Source: Bursaphelenchus xylophilus
Taxonomy: Eukaryota; Nematoda; Chromadorea; Rhabditida; Aphelenchoididae
Length of the DNA stretch: 64,000 bases
Direction of reading: 5' to 3'
Assembly: GCA_904066235.2 (NCBI GenBank)
Contig: CAJFCV020000005.1
Location: forward strand, 8,861,501-8,925,500
Within the stretch, counting starts at the first letter, position 1; each line of letters starts with the position of its first letter. Shown here one piece after another: positions 1 through 11,022 of the stretch. The notes below the pieces were generated by a model. That model was given only the letters and a program-made list of their open reading frames with translations, had not been told where the DNA came from and made no database searches. Both the position numbers and the translations under genes were made by a program.

Positions 1-343
1 CACTGCAGTTCTTCGGTGACAGCTTTGCCATCAAGGAGCAATTCCCAATAATTGGCCACACAACAGGCCTGTCCTGCAGGAGAGGTCGTTCTTGCCTAGA
101 ACATCTTGGATCTTGGTTGATTGTGATTTCCGTGGCTGTTATTCCTTCACGATAATTGCAAAATTAAGACGTATCGAACAAGCAACTTTTTCTCAAACAT
201 TTTTTCACATTTTGTCAGCGTAAACACGTTGCATATCAGCCTACATGTTATCACCTCAACCTTATGTAGTCACATGATAGAACTATCTAGAAACTTTCAC
301 AACTTCCATAAGTTTTGCTGAAAAGGCAAAGACTTTCCGGCCA
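1..343 (-). mobile_element. Decayed mariner-type transposon fragment
   Basis: Read on the minus strand, positions 343 down to about 150 are clearly similar to the left end of the mariner at 21044 (shared stretches around ACTTATGGAAGTTGTG and CATGTGACTACATAAGG). The first 50 bases encode, on minus, the transposase peptide YWELLLDGKAVTEELQ, typical of mariner transposases just before the second catalytic Asp. The middle of the transposase is missing between these parts, so this is an internally deleted, truncated relic that continues beyond the window edge. Confidence 0.75.
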
Positions 344-744
344 CCAGCATTAACTCCCCAATGGTTTTCCCACAGCTGTCCTAAAAGAATGCAACCGCAC
401 CACCAAAGCAACATGCCAAACACCTGCTCGCAATAAAATTGATTTACAGTTCAATTTAGAAACGTTTTATTTGACACGTTTTGGAAAGTGCTTAAAGTAC
501 ATTTCACGGGTCAGCCGTGCGTCGGAGATCATATCAGATGTTGAAGGAGTTGTTTACAGGAAGAAGAGAAGGTCAACGGGGTTATTGTCGGTTCAGGCCG
601 AACATTGGCGTCGAGCTGTTGTTGCTGGCGTTGTGTTGGGACTGCAGCGTGTTGCCAAAGAGTGGGTGGGAGTCTGGAATTTTCAAAGGGTTAGGTTGGT
701 TAATTACGAAATGTTTTGTAGTAAAATAGCTAAAAAAATCGCTT
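344..744. other. Intergenic, no gene recognised
   Basis: Open frames here are short, lack family resemblance and lack convincing splice structure. I see no gene. Confidence 0.5.
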
Positions 745-1161
745 GGGAAGTACCCCAAGTGCGACGCCCAGATTTTGATGAAACTTGGCACAGATTTAGA
801 GCAATTTTTTCTAAAATATAGGCGAGAATTCTAGCTCGCGCTTTGCAGAAACAGCCTATATTTTTAGATCGAAAGTCGGCGAAAATTTAGGACTTTTTGT
901 CGAATTGCGGCACGAAAAGTTGCATACCTATTTCTACCGTAAAGGGTAATGTTTCCACAAAAAATCAATTTTTTCCGCACGAAACTGCCAAAGTTATTGC
1001 CAAAAAGCGTTTTTCTCTCTGCCCGCTCTCAAAAATGGTGCAATATCTCGGTGGCGCTTGCAAAGCGCAAGCTAAAACTTTCAGGAATTGATATTTAGTT
1101 GATGCCCGACATGTGCGCAAAATTTAAAGGAAATCTGAGAGTAGCACTTGGGGTACTTCCC
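745..1161 (+). mobile_element. MITE family A, copy 1
   Basis: Begins GGGAAGTACCCCAAGTGCGA and ends with the near-perfect inverted form GTAGCACTTGGGGTACTTCC. The interior (for example CTAGCTCGCGCTTTGCAGAA and AAAATCAATTTTTTCCGCAC) is shared with copies at 2670 and 5693. Non-coding, about 417 bp, so a non-autonomous DNA transposon. No obvious target-site duplication. Confidence 0.85.
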
Positions 1162-2098
1162 GTGAAATTTTTGGCCACAAATCTGTAGTAGCCAAAGAGC
1201 CTGCTTTGTATTTTACAACCTTTTTTGGCCACATTTCATCAAAAAATTAATTCTCACCCGGAAAGTTATTGTTTTCTCCGCTCCTCCTTTCGCCCATCAA
1301 CGCAACGATCCCAGAGTTGGCCAGCGACATTTTCCAGGCAAGCAGCTAAGCGCGGAACAATTTAACTTTTAATCCAGTAGTGTGTGGTTTACTTCTCGGA
1401 AGCGGTTGCGCCATTAAATAGCCGGCGGATTTGCAGATTCATCGAAGATTAATCCCTCGAAACTCACACCGACAATTCGCGGGCGGCACTTAATTAAAGT
1501 TGAGTTATCCCTCACACAGATGCGAATTCCACGATACCGCCGCGAAGAGTAAATCAAAAATTTGCCAGTTTAACGGGTTGTTGTGCAATCATCACGGATT
1601 TAATGGGGAAATTAAACGCCAATAACGCAGTTAACGTCTGATTTAAATAGATAATCTTTACATCCGCAGAATTTTTCAGATAAGTTCGAAAAAAATTTTT
1701 TATATTTTGAAGAGAATGTGCATTTAAAAAATGGTAATAATGACTGGTTAACACCTTGTGGTAACTATTCACGGCTATTATGTATCAGAAAACTTAATTC
1801 GCAACATCTAGCTGCCAAATCCATCGTTTGAATTTCCTGTTGAAAGCACATGTTGGCTAATTTTCAAAGACGGCCGCAGAATCTCCGCGGTTCTTCTAGC
1901 TGTCAGCAAAGTGGTTGCCCACAAGTGTGGGATATCACTTTATACAAGCTGGCTTGTCCTGATGAAGCTGTTCGTTGAAGTTTAGGTTGTTTCGTCGTTT
2001 GTCACCCCTCAGTTAATCAGGGAAGTGCTCAATGTGCCGATCTTTGATTGTTCTCTCATGTAATTCCTTCAAATTTAAGTGGTTTCAAGGTGTGTATG
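1162..2098. other. Intergenic, no gene recognised
   Basis: AT-rich sequence with scattered short ORFs only. No RNA gene, repeat array or coding exon recognised. Confidence 0.5.
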
Positions 2099-2317
2099 GC
2101 TCGGGACTTCTAAATCTCTCCGCAAGAGTCCATCCGAACCCTGAAAATTAGTACAAAGTTAAAGGTTGCGTAATCTGACATAACATTGCGCAATTTTTCT
2201 CTTTGTAAGAATTTCTGCCTTTCTCTGCCGCCTCCTCCTTTTATGTCAACTTTTGACTTTGTGCTAAATTTGCGGGGTTCGTATGGACCCTTGCGGAGAG
2301 ATTTAGAAGTCCCGAGC
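2099..2317. mobile_element. 219-bp MITE with long inverted ends
   Basis: The left arm GCTCGGGACTTCTAAATCTC (continuing to about 2143) is matched by the reverse complement at about 2275-2317, with the arms differing at only a few positions. The loop has no coding potential. No second copy was found in the window, and no clear target-site duplication. Confidence 0.7.
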
Positions 2318-2669
2318 GATATATAATATTTACAGAATTTGACTCCCTGCTAGACACAACCCAGAATATCTAGCCTCATTTACGTGATCTTTAATCTTTG
2401 TATTCACATTTCCTACTTTTTGCTTCCTTCATTTCGCACCTCCAAGAATTCACTGATACTGCAACAAGAAGGCGGCTTCATCTCTGCCATTGTCGGTGCG
2501 AGTGAGGGCGGTGTGAAACGGTCCGCGCGACTTCTCGCCCTCAGAAACTACTTTTTTTGCACTCAAAAAAAATAACTTCCCATCCGTGCAAGACACGGAT
2601 GGGAAAAGATTTCAGGAGGAAGCTCATTGTCGAAGTCCAAATTGTAAATCTCAATAATTTCATTAACAA
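2318..2669. other. Intergenic, no gene recognised
   Basis: No coding exon or repeat recognised. There is a small local hairpin at about 2578-2602 (CCCATCCGTG and CACGGATGGG). Confidence 0.45.
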
Positions 2670-3113
2670 GGGAAGTACCTCAAGTGCGACGCTCAGGTTT
2701 TCTTTAAATTTTTTACACACGTAGGGCATTAACTGAATATCAATTCCTCAAAGTTTTAACTCGCGCTTTGCAGGCGCATCCGAGATATTCAATAAAACTT
2801 GCCGCCGAGAGAGTACGCGAAACGCGGAGAGCGGTCAGAGTGAAAATCACATTTTTGGCCATAAGTTTGCTAGTTTCGTGCGGAAAAAAATGATTTTTTG
2901 TGAAAACATTACACTCAATGGTAGAAATAGGCATGGAACTTTTCGTGCCGAAACTCGGCAAAAAGTGTCATTTTTTGCCCACTTTCGATCTAAAAATCTC
3001 GGTTGTTTCTGCAATGCGCGAGCTAGGGTTCTCGCATAAATCTTAGAAAAAATTATTCTAAATTTGTACCGACTTTCATCAAAATCTATGCGTCACACTT
3101 GGGGTACTTCCCC
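2670..3113 (-). mobile_element. MITE family A, copy 2
   Basis: Same ends as copy 1 (GGGAAGTACCTCAAGTGCGA on the left, CACACTTGGGGTACTTCCC on the right), but the interior runs in the opposite direction. Length 444 bp, non-coding. Confidence 0.85.
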
Positions 3114-3619
3114 TGTAAGAGATGCACCATTTTTGACCTGTTAGCCACCAAATAAGACGGTACGTCTCCGTTCGAATGAACATCTGGGCCATACTCCTGC
3201 AAAGCCCAAGCTAAAATCTTCAGGGACTGGTATCTGGCCTAGGCCTGAAGCGTGTGCGAAATACGAAGAAAATCTGAGCATTGCATCCAGGTATTTCTCT
3301 TGTAAGTCTGGACTCACATAAACATTTCTGTATATCTTTATTCTTCGAAAACAACAGGACAAACCAAGTGGCAGGGCAACAGAAGTCAACGGAAACGGGA
3401 AAGACTCGATGCAGTAATGAAACTCAAGGTCTATAGGTGTTTTTTCTCGGAATTCCGGTATTCAGAACAATAGGTGAGATAACTTCGGAACTTAGGGCAT
3501 TTTATGCCGATCACAGCTTACATGGCCTACAAAACTTCAGTTTAATACTTCATCTGAAGTTGACGAAGGCCGATAAACAACCATGGGCTTGAGAGGCGCT
3601 CAAGCTGCTTATATTTCAA
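3114..3619. other. Intergenic, no gene recognised
   Basis: No gene recognised. Around 3160-3260 there are fragments resembling the MITE A interior (TGCAAAGCCCAAGCTAAAAT), probably an old degraded copy. Confidence 0.4.
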
Positions 3620-3764
3620 AAGCGCGCCCGCTCTTTTTATGAGAGAAAGGGCGCGCAGTTCAAAACGGTGTTTTTTGGCTGGAGAGGGAGGCATTTTGCC
3701 ACATTTTTGATAGTTCCCGAATGCAAAATGATACGTTTTTTGCCACTGGATCAGGTCCCTCGCT
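3620..3764 (-). mobile_element. MITE family B, copy 1 (half element)
   Basis: Right half only: GGAGAGGGAGGCATTTTGCC then ACGTTTTTTGCCACTGGATC and AGGTCCCTCGCT. It lacks the left terminal repeat, so it is truncated. Confidence 0.75.
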
Positions 3765-4374
3765 TATTAAAATTTGGCCGTTATGGCCTTCCCAGGCCAT
3801 TCAAAAATTTTGCTTGCAGTCGGAGAGATATTCAGGTATGTTTGTAGGCCATATGATGCAAGAAGAGACAATCGAAGATTTGTTTTGCGACACTTTTTCC
3901 ATGAGAAAACTTCTCAACATTTCCGCCTGAACTTTTGACGGCATATAAAGCATAGATTTTCCTTCAACTCACCGTAAATAAACCGATTCACGCCGATAAG
4001 CCGTATTGCTACTGGCACGGACGGCCTCCTGCCAGGACCATCAGATAATCAATCAAAATCCTGGATTCACTCACCAAGTAAATCGAGTCGGCATGAAGTC
4101 GTGGTTAAGTGTTGGGATATAATCTGAGAATTGCGATAACCCTCCTCGATAAACCCTCCGATTATTCAGCGCCGCGGCGGAGGGCGTTGACGCCGCGTTG
4201 CAGGGGAGGTGTGAATGCCGTAGGCGAGAATATCGTCGCCGGAAATCTGGCAGGAAAGGAGGGCAGTGGGCAAGGACAAGGGGGTATTTAAGGGGCCGAA
4301 AAGTTCAACATAAGTAATCCAAATTACTTGCGCTTAATTTACTCCGCATCCCAGTGCATTCTCAACCGATTGCG
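3765..4374. other. Upstream region of the 4375 small gene
   Basis: Contains a locally GC-rich stretch (about 4165-4300) and a TATA-like TATTTAAG at 4285-4292, about 85 bp upstream of the proposed ATG at 4375. This could be the promoter of that small gene. Confidence 0.35.
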
Positions 4375-4766
4375 ATGTCGTTGGCTAACACCGGAATCCT
4401 CAGCTTGATCGGAGATTACAAGGAGGGAAACATGAGAAGTAAGCGGGAGCGGGGAGCGACAGTTTCTTTGATTTCACAGATCAAAGAAAAGATCATTTCT
4501 AAAATTTATTGTACGCCTAAAATACGCCCTTTTTAAGGGGGCTATTCATCGAAAGAATCAAAAAAATTTCGGTTTTTAGTCATCATCCTTTAGGTTTTTA
4601 TCTTGAGTAGTCTTAAAAATACACTGTCTTATTACCGTTCAAACAACATTAAACTATTTATTACTTCTTTTCAGACAACCAACAACAATCCATGTTTGGA
4701 ATGGCCAATCAGTCGACCTCCAACAACACCGCTAACCCATCCTCAATGTTCGCTCAAACCCGATGA
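4375..4766 (+). CDS. Candidate two-exon 51-aa microprotein, unknown function
   Basis: I do not recognise this gene. Proposed exons are 4375-4438 and 4675-4766. The first exon encodes MSLANTGILSLIGDYKEGNM and ends at a good donor (AGAA|GTAAGC). A 236-bp intron ends in TTTTCAG. The second exon keeps frame and encodes a polar Q/N/S/T-rich tail (NNQQQSMFGMANQSTSNN region) up to TGA. There is no signal peptide or membrane segment, so a soluble small protein is expected. A TATA-like box lies about 85 bp upstream. Support comes only from the agreement of ATG, donor, acceptor, phase and stop; such agreement can occur by chance in a gene this small, hence moderate confidence. It could also be the 5' end of a longer gene with further exons. 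Confidence 0.45.
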
Positions 4767-5085
4767 TTTCATGTCCCAATGTTCTTGGGAATGGCGGCAG
4801 AAGATCTCACAATCAATTACACAGGCAACCAGTTTTGTACATAATGGAATACACATTATATCGTATACATATTATATCGTTCTTTGCTATCTAGTTGCCT
4901 TCGATATTCTCTGTGTGATTGATGATTATACTGTAGACACTATAAAGAATCTAAAACATATTTGTCGTATTTTGTAAACATCATGTATTAGTCAAGGCGC
5001 CAATGAATCACTGGCAAATTCCTCCTTGCAAAAACGCATGAATGAAGATGCTGCCTTGGCATTGACTAGGCTATACAGCGAGGGA
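4767..5085. other. Intergenic, no gene recognised
   Basis: AT-rich, probably the 3' flank of the small gene. Nothing else supported. Confidence 0.4.
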
Positions 5086-5245
5086 CCGGATTCAATGGCA
5101 AAAAACGTCTCATTTTGCATCCCGGAAGGGAACAAAATGTCTCTAAACCCTTCCTTTCTCTAACAATTGTAAGCTAAAAACCCCCGCTTTGAAGATCTCG
5201 CCTTGAAGGAAAGAGCGCGCTTTTCAAAGCTTTTGGCCATATCCC
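5086..5245 (+). mobile_element. MITE family B, copy 2 (degenerate)
   Basis: After a TA comes CAGCGAGGGACCGGATTCAA and TGGCAAAAAACGTCTCATTT, matching the left end of family B. The rest is strongly diverged and the right end is not clear, so the end coordinate is approximate. Confidence 0.65.
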
Positions 5246-5692
5246 TGGCAATTCTGGGCGGAAACATAATTTTATGAAACGTTGCCCTTCCGGAAAAAAA
5301 TGATTCAAGATTTCGGTATTTTTGTAAATCACTTGCCTAAAACGTGTGCATTTTTCAGCAAAATCTAACAAAATCTAAGTACACTTCGTCTGTTCAGACG
5401 TCTTATCGGGCAAGGCTGGGCTACGCCGCAGGCTTTTCCCACATTAAAATTCTGACTTATGCTAAATATATACATAGTTCTGCTTCATTTTTTTTATCGA
5501 AGCCATCTCCCTCGTAAATTAACCTTGCGGCGGTCCGCCGTTCGTATACACGGAAGAATTAAGGCGATAAGACTTGTGAGATATGCTTGAAACGTCATCC
5601 GTGTCAATTCGCACCTCAAGAAAGGTCAGCGTAGAAGCGCCGTTTACATAGTTTGTGAGAAACAGAAGGCTTGCTCCTGGGCTAACCTTAAA
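5246..5692. other. Intergenic, no gene recognised
   Basis: Short unrelated ORFs only; no supported feature. Confidence 0.45.
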
Positions 5693-6137
5693 GAGGAAGT
5701 ACTCCAAATGCGACGCTCAGATTTGGATGAAACTTGGCACAAATTTAGAATAATTTTTTCTAAGATATATGCGAGAATCATAGCTCGCGCTTTGCAGAAA
5801 CAACCGAGATTTTTATATCGAAAGTCGGCGAAAATTTAGGACTTTTTGCCAAATTTCGGCGCAAAAAGTTTCATGCCTATTTCAACCGTAAAGAATAATG
5901 TTTCTACAAAAAATCAAATTTTTCCGCACGACACTGCCGAAGTTATGGCCAAAAAACGCTTTTCTCTCTGAACGCTCTCCACGTTTAGCGTGCTCTCTCG
6001 GTGGCAAAAATCGTTCGATATCTCGGCGGCGCCCGCAAAGCGCAAGCTAAAACTTTCATGAATTGATATTTAGTCCATACCCGACGTGTGTGCAAAATAT
6101 TAAGAAAATCTGAGCGTCGCACTTGGAGTACTTCCCC
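5693..6137 (+). mobile_element. MITE family A, copy 3
   Basis: Starts AGGAAGTACTCCAAATGCGA and ends GTCGCACTTGGAGTACTTCC. The interior is collinear with copy 1. Length about 445 bp, non-coding. Confidence 0.85.
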
Positions 6138-6162
6138 TGTTAATCGAAAGCTCACGATCGTT

Positions 6163-6439
6163 CAAATCGCAAATGAGATGAGAAATGAGACCGGTATATT
6201 CTGAATCTCAATAGTCGAAAACGGTAAGAGGTAGAGCAATTTTGATGTCCAGGTTTTCCAAAATATCGATCAAAAAGTCTGACGGCCATTGTTCCCAGAG
6301 TCTTTCGGAGCTTTCGGTCAAACTTTATAGTCGATTTTCTCGAAAGCCATGACACCAAAATTGTTTCATCTCTCACCGTTTTCGACTATGAAGATTCAGA
6401 ATATAAATCGGTCTCATAGTTTAATTCATTTGCGATTTG
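6163..6439. repeat. Foldback palindrome, about 277 bp
   Basis: The left arm CAAATCGCAAATGAGATGAG onward (including ATAGTCGAAAACGGTAAGAG) is repeated as its reverse complement up to 6439 (CCGTTTTCGACTAT and CATTTGCGATTTG). Nearly the whole segment is one imperfect inverted repeat, as in foldback MITEs. It begins only about 25 bp after MITE A copy 3. Confidence 0.7.
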
Positions 6440-6851
6440 CACGACTTCCCTCGCGAGAGTTGCAACTCTAATAGCGGAAAGTCAAAGTGGAATAAAAATT
6501 CTATTTTCCAAGCAATAATAATAGTTTATTATTCAATTCTCCTCGAGCGGTAAAGTAAAATAATTCATTTTTCAACAAAACCAACAAAAAATACACCATC
6601 CGTACCAGTTGAATATTACTTATCAGAGATTTTGATGTTATTTTTGGGAGCCAAAATTCTTTGATGGAAAATCTTGGAGACCATTGTCAAATGGATTAAG
6701 AATGCGAATAAGGACACAGGAGTGGCTAAAAAGTGTTTTTATTACATTAGTTCTTATCTTTTTGTACTTTCAAAGTTTTCCCCTGATTTTCAGGATTTTC
6801 GTGGTGGGACCCATAATTGAGTTGATTTTCTTTTGTTTTTTTTACCTGAAC
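6440..6851. other. Intergenic, no gene recognised
   Basis: AT-rich; no supported gene or repeat. Confidence 0.45.
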
Positions 6852-6956
6852 CCATGGACCAGACATGGCAAAACGGGCCGGGCCGGGGACCCTTCGGGCC
6901 CCCGGCCCGGCCCCCTAGAAGTTGGGCCCGGCCCGGCCCTTTTCAAAATTTTCAAA

Positions 6957-7082
6957 GCCCGGCCCGGCCCCGAGGCACCTTCGGCCCGGCCCGGCCCCGA
7001 GGCACCTTCGGCCCGGCCCGGCCCCGAGGCACCTTCGGCCCGGCCCGGCCCCGAGGCACCTTCGGCCCGGCCCGGCCCTGAG
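6957..7082. repeat. 27-bp GC-rich tandem repeat
   Basis: Four essentially identical copies of a 27-bp unit built from CCCGGCCCGGCCCC and GAGGCACCTTCGG, plus a fifth diverged copy. It stands out sharply from its AT-rich surroundings. Open frames across it (PARPRGTFG-type repeats) arise from the repeat, not from a gene. Confidence 0.85.
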
Positions 7083-7569
7083 GGGTCTTAAGGCCCGGCC
7101 CGGCCCGGCCCTTTTTTCATTACTCTAAATTTTGCGTTTTAATTGCTATTTTTTTGTTTTATGATGTTACCACGAAGTTTTCGGCGTCTTACTTGATACA
7201 AGCGGCCAGTGGGTTCGATATAGGATCAATTTATGACCAATAATGATCAATAATTGGAGAATGTTTATCCAGATGTTATGGGTAATATAATTTACCCTCT
7301 CAAATGCTTTACATCGGTTTTTCCTGGAGTCTGGAGATGGATTTGGCAATCAAATGGACTGTCTGATGTTTTCAATTTACTTCCACGACTTTCTTACCTG
7401 TGATTCAATTTTCCACCTTCCAAAAAATCAAAAAATCATCGAAAATCTCAAAAATGTTAAAAAACATAACTATTATTTTTAAATCGTCAATCTTCTTGTG
7501 TTTCTGATATTCTCATTACATTTCCAACATGTCAACACTTTTTACGCCGCTCAATTCTTCCTAGCTCGG

Positions 7570-7850
7570 ACGAAATCATCATGGATAATATCGGGGAAAA
7601 CTCGGAAAATTGTCAAAAAATTAATATCATGCTTCCGAAATAGTTCTAAGTCGCACATATTCTCATTCCCCAAGGACTGCTGGACATTTTCCACTAAAAA
7701 TTAAAATTTTGATTTTTCTACAGTAATCCATTTACTACGGTAATTCATAGTATCGTGGACGGAAAGATTTTAAAATTTGCACAGAGAATCTGCATGTCGT
7801 GAAACATAATTCCGCCAAGTTTCATCCAAATCCATCAACCGCTACCAAAG
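7570..7850 (-). repeat. Dispersed repeat, copy shared with 38.6 kb
   Basis: Contains ATTTACTACGGTAATTCATA and ACATAATTCCGCCAAGTTTC, matching the reverse complement of 38645-38870 (TATGAATTGCCGTAGTAAGT and TGGATGAAACTTGGTGCAAT). It forms the core of the 6852-8640 element. Confidence 0.65.
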
Positions 7851-8640
7851 TTACTGGAGATTATAGTTTGCCAAAACTTCTCTTTTGAACCTTCAAAATC
7901 GGGTTTTCAACCCTATAGTAACTACTGGGCACATTTTGGAAACCATATCTCAAGCATAAATTGACCGATTCTTGACTTTTAAAAAGTATTTCTACTAAAT
8001 CGAGTACTGCGAGCCAAGTTATGACGTTAGTTTTTGCCCTAAGGGGTCAAATTTGGCCGAAAACACAATGCCAAAATATTGCCAAAATAAAAGGGAAAGT
8101 TTTTCTTTGAACGGATCTTGGCGGTTCCATACTTAGAATAGTTGAAGAAGTGCCTGAGCAGCACCCTCGTGTTATTTTTTGATTTTTCACGTTCCAACGT
8201 GGTGAGATATTCCACTTTCTGCATAAAAATCTCAGATTAGAGCTTTCAGCATGAAACACCCTCAGCCTGCCATGAAAAATACAAAATTTAAAGAATAGCA
8301 TCTTGAGTATATACAAAAGCCATAACACACAAAAATCCGCCCAAACTCGATTAAAAACACTGTTTCCCGCCATTTTGGCAATATTTTTTTTTGCCGGGCT
8401 TTGGAAATTTTGAAAAGGGCCGGGCCGGGCCCAACGTCTCGGGGGCCGGGCCGTGGGGCCTGGGTTTGGTTTTCGGGCCGGGCCGTGGGGCCTGAAAAAA
8501 TTTGGGCCCGGCCCCTTCAAAAAAAAAATTTCTTTCAACGAAAAATTGGGGTGCCAATTTTTTTGGCATTCTGTTTTGAGCAAAAAATGGGGGCCTGGCC
8601 GGGCCGGGCCGGCCCGGCCCCCCTGCCATGTCTGCCATGG

Positions 8641-9937
8641 ACACGCTCTGTGAATCCAGAATGTTTCACTTTCGGATTTTCATTGAATCCCCTCAAGGCA
8701 CGAACTCCAAACACATGGATTTGCAGTTCTCAATTTTAGTCCCGCGACGAAATCCCTGAAAATCAGGGACACGCCGAACCGAGATAGGCTTTTTTTGGTT
8801 GATAGAAATGGTTGGCATTCTGCAACAGGGAAAACTTTGTAGACAGATGTAAAATAAATTTGCAGAAACGAGTGTGATCCTTTTTGCAGAAGGCGTAAAA
8901 ATACGGGGATGGCTTCAGAAGTTGGAGAATAGGTTGCTTTAGGTGATGAAAGGGATCTCTTGGATATATGTAAGTGTTTTTTACGTTTTTTTTCGTTCTT
9001 TCGAAATTTAGGTGTCGACCATCCGATGAAGAATCGACTCGGAAACGGGATTTTAGTCCAAATTTGGGGAAAAGGATAGACAATTTTGTTTATGAGACCT
9101 TTCTGCACGTCTCATCAAATTTTCGCTGCTCAATCTATTTTCTCCATTCTGAAAACTTCTTTTTTAGCTAAAATTTTAAGGGATTTGATCTATTTTGACA
9201 ATATTTGTCACATTTGGAATCCATAATACATCAATTTGGGTTGGATGCGACTTTTCTGAGCGTATTTTAGTATTCTCGACGGAATCAGCTCATATATTTT
9301 TTCTCTTCTGCCTACACCAAACTTTTATATTAATTTAGGTAACAATTTAATAAAAACGTTTCGATTTTACTGATTTTACGTTGGGACATGGAACTATTGC
9401 GACATAACATCGTTCATAGGTTATGTAACGTTGTGTTAGATGGATTAGAATATCATTAGCAATATTTACTAGCTTTCTTTCGGTGCCTAGTGTAATATTA
9501 GTTGAAATTGTCCATAATTGGAGGAAGGGACAATTATACGTTATTATTATGCCAGTATGTTGTTATGCAACACCCTAAAGCCGTATTCGGAGTTCAAGAA
9601 TGCGCATTCCGACATTGTGCACCACTAAAACAACAAATTACCATTTACGTTGTATAATAGGACCGAAATTTATATCAAACGATTCCAAATTATCTCAGCA
9701 TCACGTTTACGTCAACAGTTAGTCGACTCGGTGTAAGATACCGTATATATACATCAAAAATCGAAATGCCAAAAGTGCCAAAAGCCCACCTCAAAAAATA
9801 ATTTAAAAAATTCTTTTGTTTTCGTGCCAAGACTCGAAAACTAGTTTTCCATTTCTATCAACCATTTCGGTTCGGCGTGCAGGGAACACTTGTAGTTTTT
9901 TTCTCAATTGCATTTTTATACTGCAGTTCCAAGCCCA
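8641..9937. other. Gene-free stretch with a short inverted repeat
   Basis: A segment at about 8764-8812 (ACACGCCGAACCGAGATAGG, GGTTGATAGAAATGG) recurs inverted at about 9852-9890 (CCATTTCTATCAACCATTTC, GGTTCGGCGTGC). These may be ends of a decayed 1.1-kb element. The 142-codon minus-strand frame at 8680-9108 has no ATG at its start and no family resemblance. No gene is called. Confidence 0.4.
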
Positions 9938-10804
9938 TTACTGCTTACTTTCTTCCTGCGTGGAGTTGGGGTATGCCAAAAGTGCATTGAAAGGGGTCAA
10001 GGCTTGAGCCGGAATGGTTGCTATAACCAGGTCAGCTGACTGTTTCGCCAGGTGAGTTGCGAGAAAAAGACACACTGATCTGCCGCCCAGATTCCATACA
10101 AAGGCGCCGGTCATTTTGTTCTGTGAGCGGGACTTCACTGAAAATTGTTGAGAAGTTAAAAAAAATTAAATTTAACGCACTGTGCGGATTTTGAAAATTT
10201 AACACAGTGCAAAAACCGTCGGTCGTAAAATTGCAAAAATAAATCCGTTCAGTGAAAAATACTACGAGTATTCAATTTCTGACATTTTTTTGGTACCCAC
10301 TAAACCCAATTTTCCGCACTGTGCAAAATAAAATCAGCGCACCGTGCAAAATTCAAAAAATTTCGAATTTTCGGCAAAAATATAACTCAAAAAGAAAACC
10401 CACCTGCCGTGCTTTTCAGAATCAATTTTTACACCATTTACAACTCAAAAACCCGCATAAAAAACAAATTTTCCCGATGAATTATATTATCCATGACAAC
10501 AAAATCCCTTCAAAAACTTACAAAGATCCTTCAGCTCTTCCTCCAGCTTATCGACGATTCGTTTCTTCTTGGCGTAGGCCGCAAATTCCTTCATCATTGG
10601 GATTTTCGCCAAGGCCTCTTGTTCTCGTTTCAGCTCTTCAGTTTTTGCACTAATTTTGCGTTGTAGGGCCGAAAATCGAAATAAAATTCGGTTCCAAAGT
10701 CCCAAATCGACGATTCCAATGGCCATAAATAATAGCAGGACTGCCGTGAAGCATTGTAGAACAGCTAAGGTGTCGGAAACAATGGGTTCATCCAGGGAAA
10801 TCAT
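9938..10804 (-). CDS. GET1/WRB-like tail-anchored protein insertion receptor
   Basis: GET1 (vertebrate WRB) is the ER membrane receptor that, with CAML/GET2, docks the GET3/TRC40 ATPase to insert tail-anchored proteins. Exons are 10804-10522 and 10137-9938, joined in frame by a GT-AG intron, giving about 160 aa. Seen: an N-terminal membrane segment (LAVLQCFTAVLLLFMAIG), a charged coiled coil (about residues 45-95) with AKIPMMKEFAAYAKKKRIVD, matching the GET3-binding coil of WRB, a second hydrophobic stretch (GAFVWNLGGRSVCLFLATHL), and VIATIPAQALTPFNALLAYP, which lines up with the conserved stretch before the last helix of WRB. The third membrane helix expected after it is missing: the frame ends STQEESKQ. 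A potential donor (GAAA|GTAAGC) just before the stop hints at a further exon that I could not find. It lies 218 bp downstream of the NDOR1 stop on the same strand. Confidence 0.7.
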
Positions 10805-11022
10805 CAAAAAAATCTAGGTTAAGGCTAAGAGATAACTATATATAAAAAATATAGGTTAAAATGCGATAAAATCGGTTGTGAAACCTCGGGAACTTGTTAA
10901 ATTCAATTTAAAATCACACGAAAGTATATTTTCTTCACAACGTAAGTGAGAATCATACATCAACAACGTATTTTACATCAAATGCTCACAAAAAATCCTA
11001 ATTGTAAAGATTAAAAATTTTT

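Larger units (their letters stand above)
6852..8640. mobile_element. 1.8-kb element with GC-rich terminal inverted repeats
   Basis: The left end CCATGGACCAGACATGGCA plus GGGCCGGGCC tracts is mirrored at the right end, whose reverse complement reads CCATGGCAGACATGGCAGGG followed by GGGCCGG. Just inside, the block GGGCCCGGCCCGGCCC plus TTTTCAAAATTTTCAAAGCC (about 6926-6960) appears inverted at about 8395-8432. The AT-rich core (about 7140-8390) shows no transposase, so this looks non-autonomous. No target-site duplication was found. The superfamily is unknown to me. Confidence 0.6.

Noticed and set aside
471..821. 116-codon plus-strand frame
   Set aside because: No ATG at its start (begins TTG), runs into MITE A copy 1 and resembles no family.
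6684..7128. Overlapping frames encoding Pro/Ala/Arg/Gly repeats
   Set aside because: Produced in all frames by the 27-bp GC-rich tandem repeat.
8047..8739. 178-codon minus and 112-codon plus frames
   Set aside because: Lie across the right GC-rich end of the 6852-8640 element; composition is repeat-driven.
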